Shown here piece after piece: positions 33,486 to 46,180 of a DNA stretch of 64,000 nucleotides. How positions within the stretch are numbered: the stretch's first letter is position 1; each line of letters starts with the position of its first letter. The notes under the pieces were generated by a model that saw nothing but the letters and a program-made list of their open reading frames with translations, searched no databases and was not told the origin of the DNA. The stretch lies in the NCBI GenBank assembly GCA_036874045.1, contig CM072344.1, positions 8,280,501 to 8,344,500 on the forward strand. The letters run 5' to 3'. The translations under genes were made by a program, and so were the position numbers. Origin of the DNA: Cymodocea nodosa. Lineage: Eukaryota; Streptophyta; Magnoliopsida; Alismatales; Cymodoceaceae.

Positions 33486-35891
33486 AATGCTTAAACTCCA
33501 CAAAAAGATAAATTTTGTTGATGTTGTTTACCTCATAGATATTATATACTTATTATAAATACCTGAGTAATATCTAAACTACTGCAATAAGATACTATGT
33601 ATTTATTGTAATATGATAGTAGTATCTTATTGATTTTGAGTATTTTGTCAAGTTTGATGATTTTCAAAATTTTAAGTGGAAGTGTAAATGAAAAACATTA
33701 AATACTTCTGGAATCTTGAAATTTTGATTAAATGTTTTCTTTAGATCAATGACAGTACATATGATCATGCATGAATTTGACTTAATTGATTAAACTTGTA
33801 GAATAATTTATATGTAAATCATCTTAAACTTCTAATCAAAAGTATGAGCTTATTGAAACTGATTCATATTTTCAGTAAAATCATAGATGTAAAAATTGTA
33901 TGAGATTTGCATTTTATTGCATCTGTATTAATGGAATACATATATACTATGTTTAAAATGAAAAGTGTTTACAAAGTGAAAATCTTTAAGAGTTTATTGA
34001 TTAGTTTGATCACGAGCCTTTTGTACCTGAGCAGATAGGTATGTAAGGATTGTTGTCCTCAAAAAGGATTCTTTAAATCTGGCAACCTAAGGTCTTGATC
34101 AAATCTAGGATTGTTGACTGAAAGCTCATTACACAAGTACATTAGAAAGCTCTTGTATGATTCAAACTTTTCAAACTAACTTTTAAAGAAAATTATCAAT
34201 ATTTACTATTTTGAAAAGAAAAAGTTGTTTCATTAATTATAGATATCTTTGAATCGAATATAGTTTCTACCAATATGACTACTGATTTATTGAATCAACA
34301 TTAGTACTTTTGACTATGTTTATTTGAGATACATTCCTTTATTCTTCTTGTGTTAATCATATTAAGTTTAAAGTTATGTTTTGATTCATATACTAATGAA
34401 GTTGATTCTTGAAATCATTTATGATGAATTAAGGATGACAGAAATCATCTAAAAAGAGAATTTAAAGTGTAGTTATAATTAACATCTATTTTATACAAAT
34501 ATATTTTGTATGAAATTGAATATATTTGAAGTATATTTGTAGGGGGAGGAATAACAATGTCCAAAACAAATTAATATAATTCAAAATACAAATCTTGGTT
34601 AATTTGAGTTTAGTCCTCTTAAGATCTTATTGAAACAATTTAAAAGACAAACATACTATTTTAGATTCATAAAAGGAATATTAGAATAGTTTACAATGTT
34701 CTTAAGATGATGTTTTATATATGTTAATTATAGCTTGTGTGTTGTCTTCAAAAGGTTTCAGTTGAAAACATCTGAAACTTGTTTTTGGTAAAGTGTACTA
34801 ACTAAACGTTATGTTAAGTAAGGTAATGTGTAAAACTAACTCTAGATAGCATTTTACTCGTTAGGTTAGTTCACTCACGAGTTAGGCTTAGCATCCTTTC
34901 TAAGTAAGCTATTTCACCTTTTAAAGCCAAATCTACTTAGGGCTTGGCAACCTAGTTTAAGTACGCCATAGATTTTTTAGACTACATTTATGTAGGGGAA
35001 GCAATTTCTCATATAATAATTCAACTCTTATGAACTATTATATGTTTTCATGAAAGAATCTGCATAATTTTAGGAAATTAATATTAATTCAGTATATTTC
35101 TAAACTATCGGTGAAATACAAGCTTTTTAATTCTTAAGTATCCGAATTTTCTATGAGTTCGGAAGACTATATTGTATATATATCGGACAGTTATGTTTTA
35201 AATGATCAATAAAATATTTTATTATTTCCTGAAGAACACGTGTCGAAGCCTAAATGCATATCTTAAGTGAATGTTTGGTAAGTTATTTGGTAACTCTTCG
35301 AAATGCATCTAAGCATCGGATAGTTAGGTTTATAAGTATTTGAAAATCTCTGGACAACTTAAGTTAGAATTATGCACGTGTTGAATTTCATTGCTTTATT
35401 ATGTCTCAATTGAAACTTGAACAGTTATGTTTAACTCTTCGACTTTCACACCTATCCATTCGAGAAACTCGAACAGTTAACTTAATATTATTATATTTTT
35501 CTGAAAGACTTAATCTCTGACAATAACTATTCTCGTTTATCGTATAGTTATGTGTTTTACTGCTCACAAAGCTCGAATAGTTATCATAAGTATTCGAGTT
35601 TTCTCACTTTTCACTTAGCTCGAAGTTATTTTTTTTTACAAACAATTATGCTAAGTATTCTGCTTTTGTTGGTTGTAAAACTCATACAGTTATTGTAAGC
35701 ACTCGAGTTATTTATCAGTAACGGATCTTATATTTATGATTTCAATGATTGAATCCGTTTATCCATTTATAAACTCGAAGAGTTATAAATGTTTTACTAA
35801 CAACCTTTCATGTTTTTACCTTGGTAAAACCCTAGTTTCACAATCTTTACTTCTACTAAGTTCTATAGTGCACAGCGAAGATTAATCGACA
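33486..35891 (+). other. Element C pol-ORF2 spacer
   Basis: Noncoding, 2.4 kb. The first 1.4 kb matches the minus-strand family spacer and includes the purine tract AGGGGGAGGA at 34541-34550. After about 34880 it changes to a different sequence rich in cggatagtta, aactcttcga and aacacgtgtcga words that also match the E LTR and 52900-53760. Confidence 0.65.
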
Positions 35892-38528
35892 ATGTCAAGA
35901 CGTGGTAGAATGACAAAAGTGCAGAAAAGAGAGCTGGAACTTCAGAAAATGCAAAGTGAAATCAACGACATCTACTCAAGGTACACTTTTACAAATGAAA
36001 TACTACATGAAATTAGAAAAGTTGTTCAAGACGAGAAAAATTTCTGTTGAAAGTTTATTCGCAATTATGCTGAAACACAGTTTAGACTAAAACAGACTGA
36101 ACTTTCCGCATTACAACTATGGAAATGAACTTGACAACCTAACCTTATGGTTGTTACAAGTTCTGGACATATACCTGAAAAATCGGTACAATCTATCACT
36201 TACTATGGAAAGAAATGGGGACCAATGATAGAAAATGCAAATAGGGAATTAGAGTCTTTGTATTCCCAACATTATTTTCCCCCAACTGTTTTAGATGACA
36301 TTCAATAGTATATAGATGAATAGAAAACTGCCATTAGGAAAGTGGGTCTTCGAAGTGAAGGACAAAAAGTTTATCAACTAAAAATGGTAGAGGTTGAGAG
36401 CTTAAAACTCTATATTCCATTATTACCACATAGGCATCATGGTGAAGGACCATCACGACCACAGGTGCCTTTAACAAGAGAAATTAAGAAAATTTTAGAA
36501 CCTCCTGAACAACTAGAAACACTGCAGACATATAGTAGAAAAAAGAAAAAGACATTAGAATATTTTGGACTAACTGCAGGTGTAGAAGGAATAATGCAGC
36601 AAAAAGAAGAATCATTGAAAAATGGAAAACTATGTTCCATTGCAGAAGTTGGACAGATATTTGTGTCAGGAATCCCAGCAAATGTGACAAATATTGGATT
36701 ACATGCATACACTCTAAGGTATTGTGTCACATTAGTGCATAATGTATCTTTTAATACAATGGACAGTTTTTCACATCATGCTGCAAGCACACATTCTTTT
36801 CCTACGGAAAGAGAACATGTAGGAAAGTTTGATGATACATATACAAATGATATCAATTTTGATGATATTTTTGATGATATAGACATAGAGTCTATGAATG
36901 TTGAAGATATTTCATCTGAAGAGGAATGTACAGATATTCTTCCTCTAACTATATCTCAAATAGAAACTTTTGATTTTTGGTATAGTTGCTTATACTACAG
37001 TTTATACATATGGTTATGTCTATTATAGTATATAATATACTTGTTGATAAATGTATATAATCAACAACATACATAGTTATAGATTGAATATCACACTACC
37101 AATGTCTCAAGTATAGAAATTTCAAAAATACAGAATGAATCTATTATAGAACATTCTTTCCTATAGAGACAATTGTTGTATAGATCAATCATAGATATAA
37201 ATGTTGCTGATAGACAGATTGATATAGAGACTGTTGCTACTCATATGTCTCAAGAAGAACAAATAGAAGAATTTCAGTAGATTATTAATACGATAATAAC
37301 AAATATTTCAGACATTTATACCAACTTTGATAGAAATTCCACCAATTCTAAAAGCTCTAAAAATATAGATATTGTTGATAATTTTGAAACTAGTCCTAGA
37401 TGAGAACATCATGACAGGAAAATACCTAATCCTGAATAGAGTTTACACGAAAATACATTATTATGGTTCAGAAATAGTTCCTGTTATGAAAAATTTCAAA
37501 CATATAGAACTTTTATAGTTTTATACTCAAGACCAATTAAGTTTGAAGGGATGGCACATATACTAGAAATGTTTGAATTTCAATGCTTGTTGACTCTACT
37601 TCCACAACAGCCAGGCCATCTTGTTATACCCGAACTTATCAGTTGTTTTTACTCAAACTTAATAGTGGAAGAAGGTATTCTTGTTCCCAATATACAAGAA
37701 AATGACATATATTTAACTCCAGATTTACTTTATCAAGTACTTGGTCTGAAAAATGAAGGAGTTAAATTATCAGAAAGAAAACAAGTTTATCAGTTGGGAT
37801 GGGACATTCAAAGTTTAGCCAAAGATCCAACTGCCAACAAACCAATGAGATTACTAAATGATTTAAATGGCCAAGCACATTTTATTGCAAAAATACTACA
37901 AGCTTCATTGTTTCAAAGGTTTGGTCATGGTGCAGAAGTTGGCAGATGTTGTCTTTATGCTACATATGCATTAATTAACCATATACAAGTGAACTAGTAT
38001 GATATTTTTGTTTCTCATATCTTACATTTGTAGAGTAAATTATTTTATGGTGATACAATTTTGAGAATTGTGGCAAGTCAGACAGATATTACACCTTGGC
38101 CACAAAAAAGATTAAAGTCAAGATCTTTCTCTACAAAGGAACTCCAAAAATACCAAGAAGCAGATACACCTGTAATTCGACAACAACAATGACAAGATAG
38201 GCAAACACAGTCACAACAGCAACAGCAACAATCAACACAATTTTCAGAACAACAGCAACAGCAACAATCAACACAATTTTCAGAACAACAGCAACATATA
38301 GATATCAATACTGGTATACATACAAATATAAATATAGGTATATAGATAGATACAAATGCAGGTATAAATATAGACATCCATATTGAATTTTTATAGCAAC
38401 CATCACAAGTTTCACAAAATGATTTAGATCAAACAGTAATTGATCAGATAAACAGAGTAAGTATAGAAATTGCAAAGCAAATTTCAAATACTCTGATCAA
38501 TATTTTTCAAAGACAAAGAGGCTTGTGA
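35892..38528 (+). pseudogene. Element C ORF2 (diverged)
   Basis: ATG at 35892 (MSRRGRMTKVQKRELEL, coiled, basic). Start and final stop (38526-38528) are in one frame, but many stops interrupt it. Open pieces: 36342-37028 and 37551-37997. The second is the conserved domain: LISCFYSNLIVEEGILV, LLYQVLGLKNEGVKL, AKILQASLFQRFGHG, CCLYATYALINHIQVN. A 36-bp unit coding for a Gln-rich peptide with STQFSEQ is repeated near 38207-38290. The tail VSIEIAKQISNTLINIFQRQ parallels the C-terminus of the other copies. It is a clear homologue of the other ORF2s but only distantly alike outside the domain. Confidence 0.78.
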
Positions 38529-38821
38529 TTATACAAATTATGTATTACATGATTTGTGTATTGTAATTTGTTACTAAAAATATTATGTAAACTTTTTACT
38601 GCATTTAATACTCATGTGATTATTTTTCACAGTTTATATTTAAACAGTTTATGCTTAATACATGATAGTTATGCATGTTTAAAAATATCTTTTTGAACGA
38701 TATGTACTTAGAATATATTTCTTCCTTACATTTTTATTTACTTTTTTATAATGCCAAAAAGGGGGAGAAGAGATAGATTATTTGACTTATTAGGTTTTGA
38801 CATCATCAAAAAGAAGGAGAT
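38529..38821 (+). promoter_or_regulatory. Element C 3' untranslated region and polypurine tracts
   Basis: AAAAAGAAGGAGAT at 38808-38821 abuts the LTR, in the PPT position, with G-to-A change from the usual AAAAAGGGGGAGAT. A well-preserved extra tract AAAAAGGGGGAGAAG lies near 38757-38770. Confidence 0.8.
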
Positions 38822-40024
38822 TGTTAGGAATTTTGTTTTGTTGATATATACTTTATTAAAGTTTTTAAATAAGTCTAAATAATATTCTCTAAGCATATTT
38901 CTCTAAGTATAATAGTTAACAGATTATCGGAAAGTTTCATTTTTATGTCGGATAAGTTAAAGATTTTTGAAGAGTTAGATTTTTGATAGTTAAACTTTCA
39001 GATAGTTAACGTTTCATTTTTGTCGAATAGTTTATGTTAAAAACTCATATAGTTAAGTTATCTGCACGTGTGTTTTTAATGTTTTAAGTTGTCACGTGTT
39101 TTCCATGTGCATTCGGTAATGAAAATCGAATAGTTAGATAACTGTTCGAGTTTTTATACGCATGGATAGATAAGTCTTCGAGTTTTATAAAATGACTAAC
39201 GAATAGATAAGTTTGCTATGTTTAGTCACGTGTTTTGCAAGTGCAAAAACTTGAAGAGTTATAGATAAGTGTTCGAGTTTTTACAAGACTTAAACGATAA
39301 GTGTTCGACTAAATCGAAGACTTAGAAGATATTCTACAAGACTCTAGGAAGATAAAGTCTTGGTGAATCTACGAGTGGAGATCGTGGAAATTCAAAATTA
39401 TAGTGGAGAAAGTGGAAACTCAAAAAGATAGTAATTTGGATTAAAGAAAAAATTAGTACGTGGATTATCGATTAAGTGGATGAACATGCTGAACGTGAAG
39501 ACAGAGTTCGACTACTAATAGAGAGTACGAGCTACATTACAATAAAGGATCCCAATCTCAAATACCAAGTCTGAATATTCAATCTGGATCCCTAACTGAA
39601 AAGTTAAGTTTGAATATTCATATTCTGAAAAATTCTCCAACATTAGAAGAAGTTCGAAATTCCAAGCAATTTCAGAAAAGGAGCTACAAATGCAAGAAGT
39701 CTAGAAATTCGACAACTGGAGAAGAAGAGATACAGAAGCTGAGCAAAGAGAAGGAAAGAAGCTGTGTGCATAAAGATCAGGTTTTATACAATTCGAAATT
39801 AGTTTTGAGTAAGAGCTTTATTTTTCTATTTGAATTGTATATTGAACATTACTGTATCAAAACTTTCAAGAAGAGAATTGAGCTGAAAAGATATTGTAAA
39901 TTCTGTCTTTACATAAAGAATAGAATTTCATTTACAAGTGTTTTGTGCTCTTGTTTTATCCACTAGTATTTTAATTATTAAAGACACAATTCACCCCCCC
40001 TCTTGTGATACAGACGATCCTACA
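38822..40024 (+). repeat. Element C 3' LTR (1203 bp)
   Basis: Starts tgttaggaat after the PPT and ends gacgatcctaca. Only the terminal region (cctcttgtg...cctaca) resembles the LTRs of B and G; the rest is different and carries gatagttaa and cgaatagtta words as in element E. The 118-codon frame inside it (39610-39966) has no recognisable product. Confidence 0.85.
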
Positions 40025-41398
40025 ATTACCTTGAATTTGTAATACTGTACACAAAGAAGGTGATACCTAAAGCTGTGATTCAAAGTTTAATTCATCTTCA
40101 GGAACTTCTTCTTCAAAATGAATGTCATGTTGTTCCTTTGTGAAAATATTTTCTTGAAGTTGCTTAGGTAAACTTGATTCTTCAGCTTCAACAATGTAAG
40201 GAACATTTTCAATATGCTCAACATTCATCTATTCAGTCTCTATAGAATGATCAGAGTTCAATTTTTCCACAAATTCTACAGCCGGTGTATCTGTCTGTAG
40301 TTGTTCATTTTCTTCAACAAATATTTCCATTGATACATGCTGTGAATTTTCAGACTCTGCTTCTGTAGATTCTAAAGAAGGCTGGTTGACATTTTGCTCT
40401 TCTAGAGTCTTAACGTTTTCAATATCTGCTACTCTAGACAATTCAGCCTATGAACTAGTTACTACCTCAACATTGTCAATTATATCTGCAATAACTTGTT
40501 CAATGTCAAGTGCCTAATGCTCTGATTTTTCAATTTCTGCATCATCAAGACTTAAACTAATAGGCAAACTTGAGCTCATATTTGACTTGTATTTCTTCTC
40601 AAGTTTTCTAGCAAGAGAAAATAAAGTCTCATTATCATCATCAATTTCAGTATGCTCGAAACTGATGAGTTTATCAGATGCACTATAAGGTACAATGTCT
40701 AGACATACATTGTCCTTTGGAAGTAAATTTTCATCTGATTTTCCTTTTTCAACAGACTTTGTTTCCTTAGACATAATTTTTCTGATTTTCCTTCTATAAA
40801 ATTTCTGTTTCTCCTCTTCGAGTATTGCTGTTTTCTTTTGAAATTGCTCCATAAAAGTTTTCTACTTTAATACTTCAAAAGCACTTTCTATTGCTATAGC
40901 CTTTCGAAGACTATCAACTTTTCTTTTATCTATAGCAATATGTGATTCTACTTGTTTTGAATATAAAGGAGTAGGTATAGCAGATTCATGTTCTTCCTCA
41001 AATGCATGTAGTCTTGTACCATTTATAGGTATTTGAGGAATTCTAGTTGAAGTACCTACACCTTTTTCCAAATATTTTGCATACTATTCAAGAAATGCAA
41101 TCTCAACACATTTCATTTGATATTCTCTATCAAACTTGCTTCGAATGCCCATGTATTTAATACTTGCATCAGTATTTTGAAGTTCTTGTCTAACTTCATC
41201 TAGTATCTCTTAAGAAAAGAAATAATCACTATAAATTTCTGCTAACCTCTTGTCAACTTGCAAAATATTCTTAAACCAAGCACATGGAACTTCATCATGC
41301 TCTATAGCTTTTCCTTTATCTCCTCTGCTTTTGCCTTTTCCTCTGCCACGACCTTTGTAGAACTTGGAGACCATTGTCGCAGGTTGTAACAGCAACAA
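40025..41398 (-). pseudogene. Element D ORF2, C-terminal half missing
   Basis: Start MLLLQPATMVSKFYKGRGRG at 41398, with GKSRGDKGKAIEHDEVP. Open pieces: 41398-41210, 41071-40862 (GVGTSTRIPQIPINGTRL), 40852-40514 and 40441-40229. A stop follows DYFFS (41210) and others follow. The conserved C-terminal domain is gone, because the copy is cut at 40025 in LQIQGN. Confidence 0.78.
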
Positions 41399-42783
41399 GT
41401 GAGAAAGATTTTCTTGATAAAGTTTACAAATAACATAAGTGCCCGTGTAATAAGTGTTTAAATAGGGTTTTAGGCGAATAACTCAACATGAATAGAAGTT
41501 GGGATTAGATATTAAATGAATATTGAATAAAGTTTATTCAATCAAGGTACCCGAAATATTGAAGTATAACTCATTGAGTTAACTAACCTAATGAATAAAA
41601 CACTGTCTAGAGGTAGTTTTACACGTTACCTTATATAACATAACGTTCAATTAGTACACTTAAAACAATTCTCGAATGCTTCCAATTGAAATGTTCCGAA
41701 CACACCATAGTAGCAATACCTTAACATTTTCTTGAGAACATTGTAAACTATACTAACATTCCTGTCCTTTGAATCTAAAATAGTTTGTTTGTCTTTTTAA
41801 ATTACTTCATCAAGATTTTAAGAGGACATTAATTCAAATTAACCAAGATTTGTATTCTGAATTATATTAATCGGTTTTGGACATTGTTAATCCTCCCCCT
41901 ACAAATATACTTCTTATATATTCAATAACATACAAAATATACTTGTATAACAATAGATGATAAGTATAACTAGACTTTTAAATTTTCTTTTCAAAAACTT
42001 CCGTTATTCGCTTTGATAAGATATTTGTAATTAATGAAACAACTTTTTCTTTTCAAAATAGTAATTATTGACAATTTTATTTAAAAGTTAGTTTTAAAAG
42101 CTTGAATCATACAAGAGCTTTCTAATGTACCCGTGTAATGAGCTTTCAATCAATAATCTCAAATCTGATCAGGACCTTAGGTTGCCAGATTTAAAGAATC
42201 CCTTTTCAGGACAACAATCCCTACATACCTATCTACTCAAGTATAAAAGGCTCGTGATCAAACTGATCATTAAACTCTCAAACATTTTCACTTTGTAAGC
42301 ACTTTTCATTTTAAGCGCAATATATATGTATTCCATTAATATAGATGCATTAAAACACAAATCTCATACAATTTTTACTTCTATGATTTTACTGAAAATA
42401 TGAATTAGTTTCAATACGCTTATACTTTTGATTAATAGTTTAAGATGAGTTACATATAAATTATTCTACAAGTTTAATCAATTAAGTCAAATTTATGCAT
42501 GATCATATGCACTTTCCTTGATTCAAAGAAAACACTTAATCAAAATTTCAAAATTTTAGAAGTATTTAATGTTTTTCATTTACACTTCCACTTAAAATCG
42601 TAAAAACCATTAAAATTGATAAACTACTTAAAATCAATAAGAAACTACTATGATTTTACAATAAATACATAGTATCTTAAGCAGCAGTTTAGATATTACT
42701 TAGATATTTATGATAAGTCTATAATATCTATGAGGTGAACAACATCATCAATAATATTTATCTTTTTGTGGAGTTTAAGCATT
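41399..42783 (-). other. Element D pol-ORF2 spacer
   Basis: Noncoding. TATTTAAAC at 41456-41464, ataactcaaca and actcattgagttaac words near 41478-41585, purine tract near 41892-41901. A segment of roughly 190 bp present in the other spacers is missing near 42010. Confidence 0.65.
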
Positions 42784-45700
42784 TTACACATCACATAGCC
42801 TACAAATACCCAAATTTAATCTAATGTTGTAGAATATATTTTCGTCTAGAGGTTTTGTAAATATATCAGCTAATTGATTTTTACTAGACACAAATTCTAA
42901 TTTAATTTTTTCTTTAATTACGTTATCTCTTAGAAAATGATGTCTAACCTCTATATGCTTTGCTCTAGAATGTAATACAGGATTTTTGGAAAGATTTATT
43001 GCAGAATTACTGTCACAAAAAATCTCAGTTGCATCATAAGATAATCCAAAATCTTCTTAAGTTTGCCTTATCCACAGAATCTAAGTGCAACACAGTGCAG
43101 CAGCAATATATTCAGCTTCTGTAGTAGAAAGTGCTACACAATTTTACTTTTTACTAAACCATGACACCAAATTATTTCCCAATAATTGACATGTGCCACT
43201 AGTACTTTTTCTATCAGATTTAGATCCTTCATAATCAGCATCAGTATATCCTATAAGATCTATTGAACTATCCTTAGAATAATACAGTCTGAAATTTTTA
43301 GTTCCTTGTATATATCTAAATATTCTTTTAACTGCAATTGAGTGTGATTCTTTAGGATTAGATTGAAATCTAGCACAAACACACACAACAAACATAATAT
43401 CAGGTCTACTAGCAGTCAAATAAAGTAAAGAACTAATCATACTTCTGTATTTTCTTTAATCTATTGATTTTCCTATGTCATCAATATCTAACTTTAAAGA
43501 AGTACTCATAGGAGTTCCTCGAATCCTTGTGTTATTAAAATTAAATTTCTTAAGCATTTCATTTCCATATTTTTCCTGATTTAAAAATATACCTTTATCC
43601 ATTTGCTTAATTTGAAGTCCTAGAAAATATGAAAGTTCTCCTATCATACTCATTTCAAACTAACTAGTCATCTCTTCAGAAAATATTTTTATCAGTTTAT
43701 CAGAAGTTGCTCCAAAGATTATATCATCCACATATATTTGAACAACAATCTGATCTTTACCATCTCTTTTGATAAATAGAGTATAATCCACTTTTCCCAT
43801 GATATAGCTTTTTTCTATTAAAAAAGTAGATAATCTTTCATACCATGATCTAGGTGCTTGCTTCAAACCATATAAGGCTTTCTTCAATTTATACGCAAAG
43901 TCAGGATTTTTAATATCTTCAAATCCAGGTGGTTGTTTTACATAGACTTCTTAGTTAATTAAACCATTTAGAGATGCACTCTTTACATCCATTTGAAATA
44001 ATTTAAAAACCATATAACAAGCATAGGCCAATAATATTCTAATACTTTCTAACCTAGCCACAAGAGTAAATGTTTCATCATAATCTAATCCTTCTTCCTG
44101 TGTATACCCTTGTGCAACTAATCTAGCTTTGTTCCTTATAACTTGACCAGTTTCATTACTTTTGTTTCTAAATATCCACTTTGTACCTATTATAGACTAA
44201 TTTTTTAGTGGAGAGACTAATTCCCAAACATCATTTCTAATGAATTGATTTAGTTCTTCTTGCATTGCCACTATCCAATTTTTATCAAATAATGCTTCTT
44301 GTATATTCCTCGGTTCCACCATAGAAACAAACATACACATACTATTTAAATTTACTGAAGCTCTAGTTTTAACTCCCTCATTAATATTACCAATGACTTA
44401 AGTAATGGGATGTGATGAAGAATAACACCAATTTCTCTGATTTTCCTCAATATTCTCATCAACATCTAAAGATCCATCACTTTCATCATTAGTTTGATCA
44501 TTTAAGTTCATATTTTTGATTTTCTCAAATAAATCTTCAATCTCTCTATTGATATCTAACTCTTTTGGGAAATTGATCATATCATCATTATCAGCTTTAG
44601 ATTGAGATTCTCTAAAAGAATTTTCATTGAAGCTTACATGGAGGGTTTCTTCAATAGTTCTAGAAGTCTTGCTATATACTCTATAGGCTTTACTTCTAGT
44701 AAAGTAACCTACAAAAATTCCTTCATCTGCTTTGACTTGAAATTTATCTCTTTTATTTTTAGTATTAAGAATAAAACACTTGCACCCAAATGGTTTCATA
44801 AAGGAAATTTTTAGAACCCTATTAAACATAATTTCAAAAGGAGTTTTATTAACACGAGGTCTTAAGTGACTTCTGTTAATAACATAACAAGTTGTATTCA
44901 CTACTTTAGCCCAAAGATTTTGTAGTAACTTATGTTCATTCAACATAGTTCGGGCCATTTCTTGAAGTGATCTATTCTTTCTCTCAACAACACCATTTTG
45001 ACACGGTGCTCTTGGAAAAGAAAATCTATGATCAATGCCATGCTCATTACAATAATTATCCATTTGATCATTATCAAATTCTGTACCATGATCACTCCTA
45101 AGTTTTTTAATAGAGACATTTTGTTCATTTTGAACAAAATTGCAAAACATTTTAAACTTTTCAAAAACTTCTGTCTTAGATGCTAGAAAATATACCCAAG
45201 TGTATCTAGAGAAGTCATCTACTAAAACAAATACATACCGTTTACCACCAAGACTCATGATTCTTGTTGGTCAAATAGATCCATATGTATAAGTTTTAAG
45301 ACTCTCTTGCTTGAAATATCAGTTTTGGATTTAAAAGAATTTTTGTGAAGTTTACATAACTCACATGCATCACACATAAAGTCCTTTGAGTATTTAATTT
45401 TTGGTAAACCTCTCACTAAATGTTTTCTAGATAGTTTATGTAATAGTTTCATATTTATATGCCCAATCCTTCTATGCCACAGATATGCATCACTAGTTTC
45501 AGCTAGCAAATATGAATTTAAATCAACTACATCAGAAGGTAAAGATAAAATACATACAGAACCTTTTCTTTTAGCAATAAACTTAATTTCATCTATATGT
45601 TTATCAATAATTTTGCATACATTATCTTCAAACACTACATAGTATCCATTCTCAGTTAGTTTTATAACACTCAACAAATTAAATCCTAGGTTTTCTACAT

Positions 45701-45902
45701 ATAGTACATTCAAAATAACACAAGTCGAAGTTATTTGAACATTACCCATACCTATGATTTTATCCTTGCTTTTGTTTCTAAATGTTACACTTCCTTTCAT
45801 GGTATTTGTAAAATTTTGTAGTAGACTTTTCTGTCCGATCATGTGACTTGATGCTCCACTGTCCAAGATCCATTTTGATGTTGTTTTCTCTTGCAAAACA
45901 AA
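42784..45902 (-). pseudogene. Element D pol: protease, integrase, RT and RNase H
   Basis: Order on the minus strand: protease WILDSGASSHMIGQ (about 45880), pre-integrase and zinc finger HRRIGH...CDACELC (about 45480-45360), integrase core with HMDLF, SDHGTEFDNDQMDNY and NGVVERKNRSLQEMARTML (DDE), FGCKCFIL, then RT ALYGLKQAPRSWYERL and YVDDIIFGATSDKL, RT end SRPDIMFVVCVCARFQ, and RNase H. Main breaks: a one-base loss near 45255 (HMDLFDQQ), a CAA-to-TAA near 43953, stops at 43660 and 43456, a frame break near 43055, and CAG-to-TAG near 43082. The integrase frame 45258-44398 is 286 codons. Stop at 42784. Confidence 0.88.
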
Positions 45903-46180
45903 TTAAGAAAAACTTTTTCTAGGTACTGAATGTTGTTGAGGACCAAGTTCATTAAATGCATATTTCTTCTTTTTGTTTAAAAATAGTTTAACATTTTTGT
46001 TTACATTCTTATTAGTTGTAAGTATTGTTGACTTATCATTAGTATCATACTTACTTATAGCATTATTGCTCTTATAGTCATTCTTTTTGTTTTCAGATGT
46101 AGTGTAACCAAGACTAAACTGATTTTTATCAGATGTTAATTTATTTTGGTCATGCTCATACATTTCAGTAAGTTCATACT
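45903..46180 (-). pseudogene. Element D gag C-terminal fragment
   Basis: ELTEMYEHDQNKLTSDKNQF to AFNELGPQQHSVPRKSFS with TAA at 45903, in frame with pol. It is cut at 46180 by element E. Confidence 0.85.

Larger units (their letters stand above)
32004..40024 (+). mobile_element. Element C: plus-strand Sirevirus with pol deletion and a different LTR
   Basis: Starts abruptly inside gag at 32004 and ends at a clean LTR terminus (cctaca, 40024). Order: gag 3' part, RNase H tail, spacer, ORF2, PPT, 3' LTR. gag and RNase H closely match the minus-strand family, but from about 34880 the spacer, ORF2 and LTR are clearly diverged. 5' LTR, primer site, gag N-terminus and nearly all of pol are missing. 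Confidence 0.85.
40025..46180 (-). mobile_element. Element D: Sirevirus body with near full-length pol, both ends cut
   Basis: ORF2 C-terminal half is cut at 40025 by the exact 3' LTR end of C, and gag is cut at 46180 by the exact 3' LTR end of E. Between are ORF2, spacer, pol and the gag C-terminus. It is the only member of the main family in this window whose pol spans all domains. Confidence 0.85.

Noticed and set aside
33486-35891. A host gene or RNA gene in the long spacer of element C
   Set aside because: No frame of useful length and no tRNA or rRNA features; the first 1.4 kb aligns to the spacers of F, B, A1, D and G.
39610-39966. 118-codon plus-strand frame as a gene
   Set aside because: It lies wholly inside the 3' LTR of element C, with no recognisable domain; probably a chance frame.
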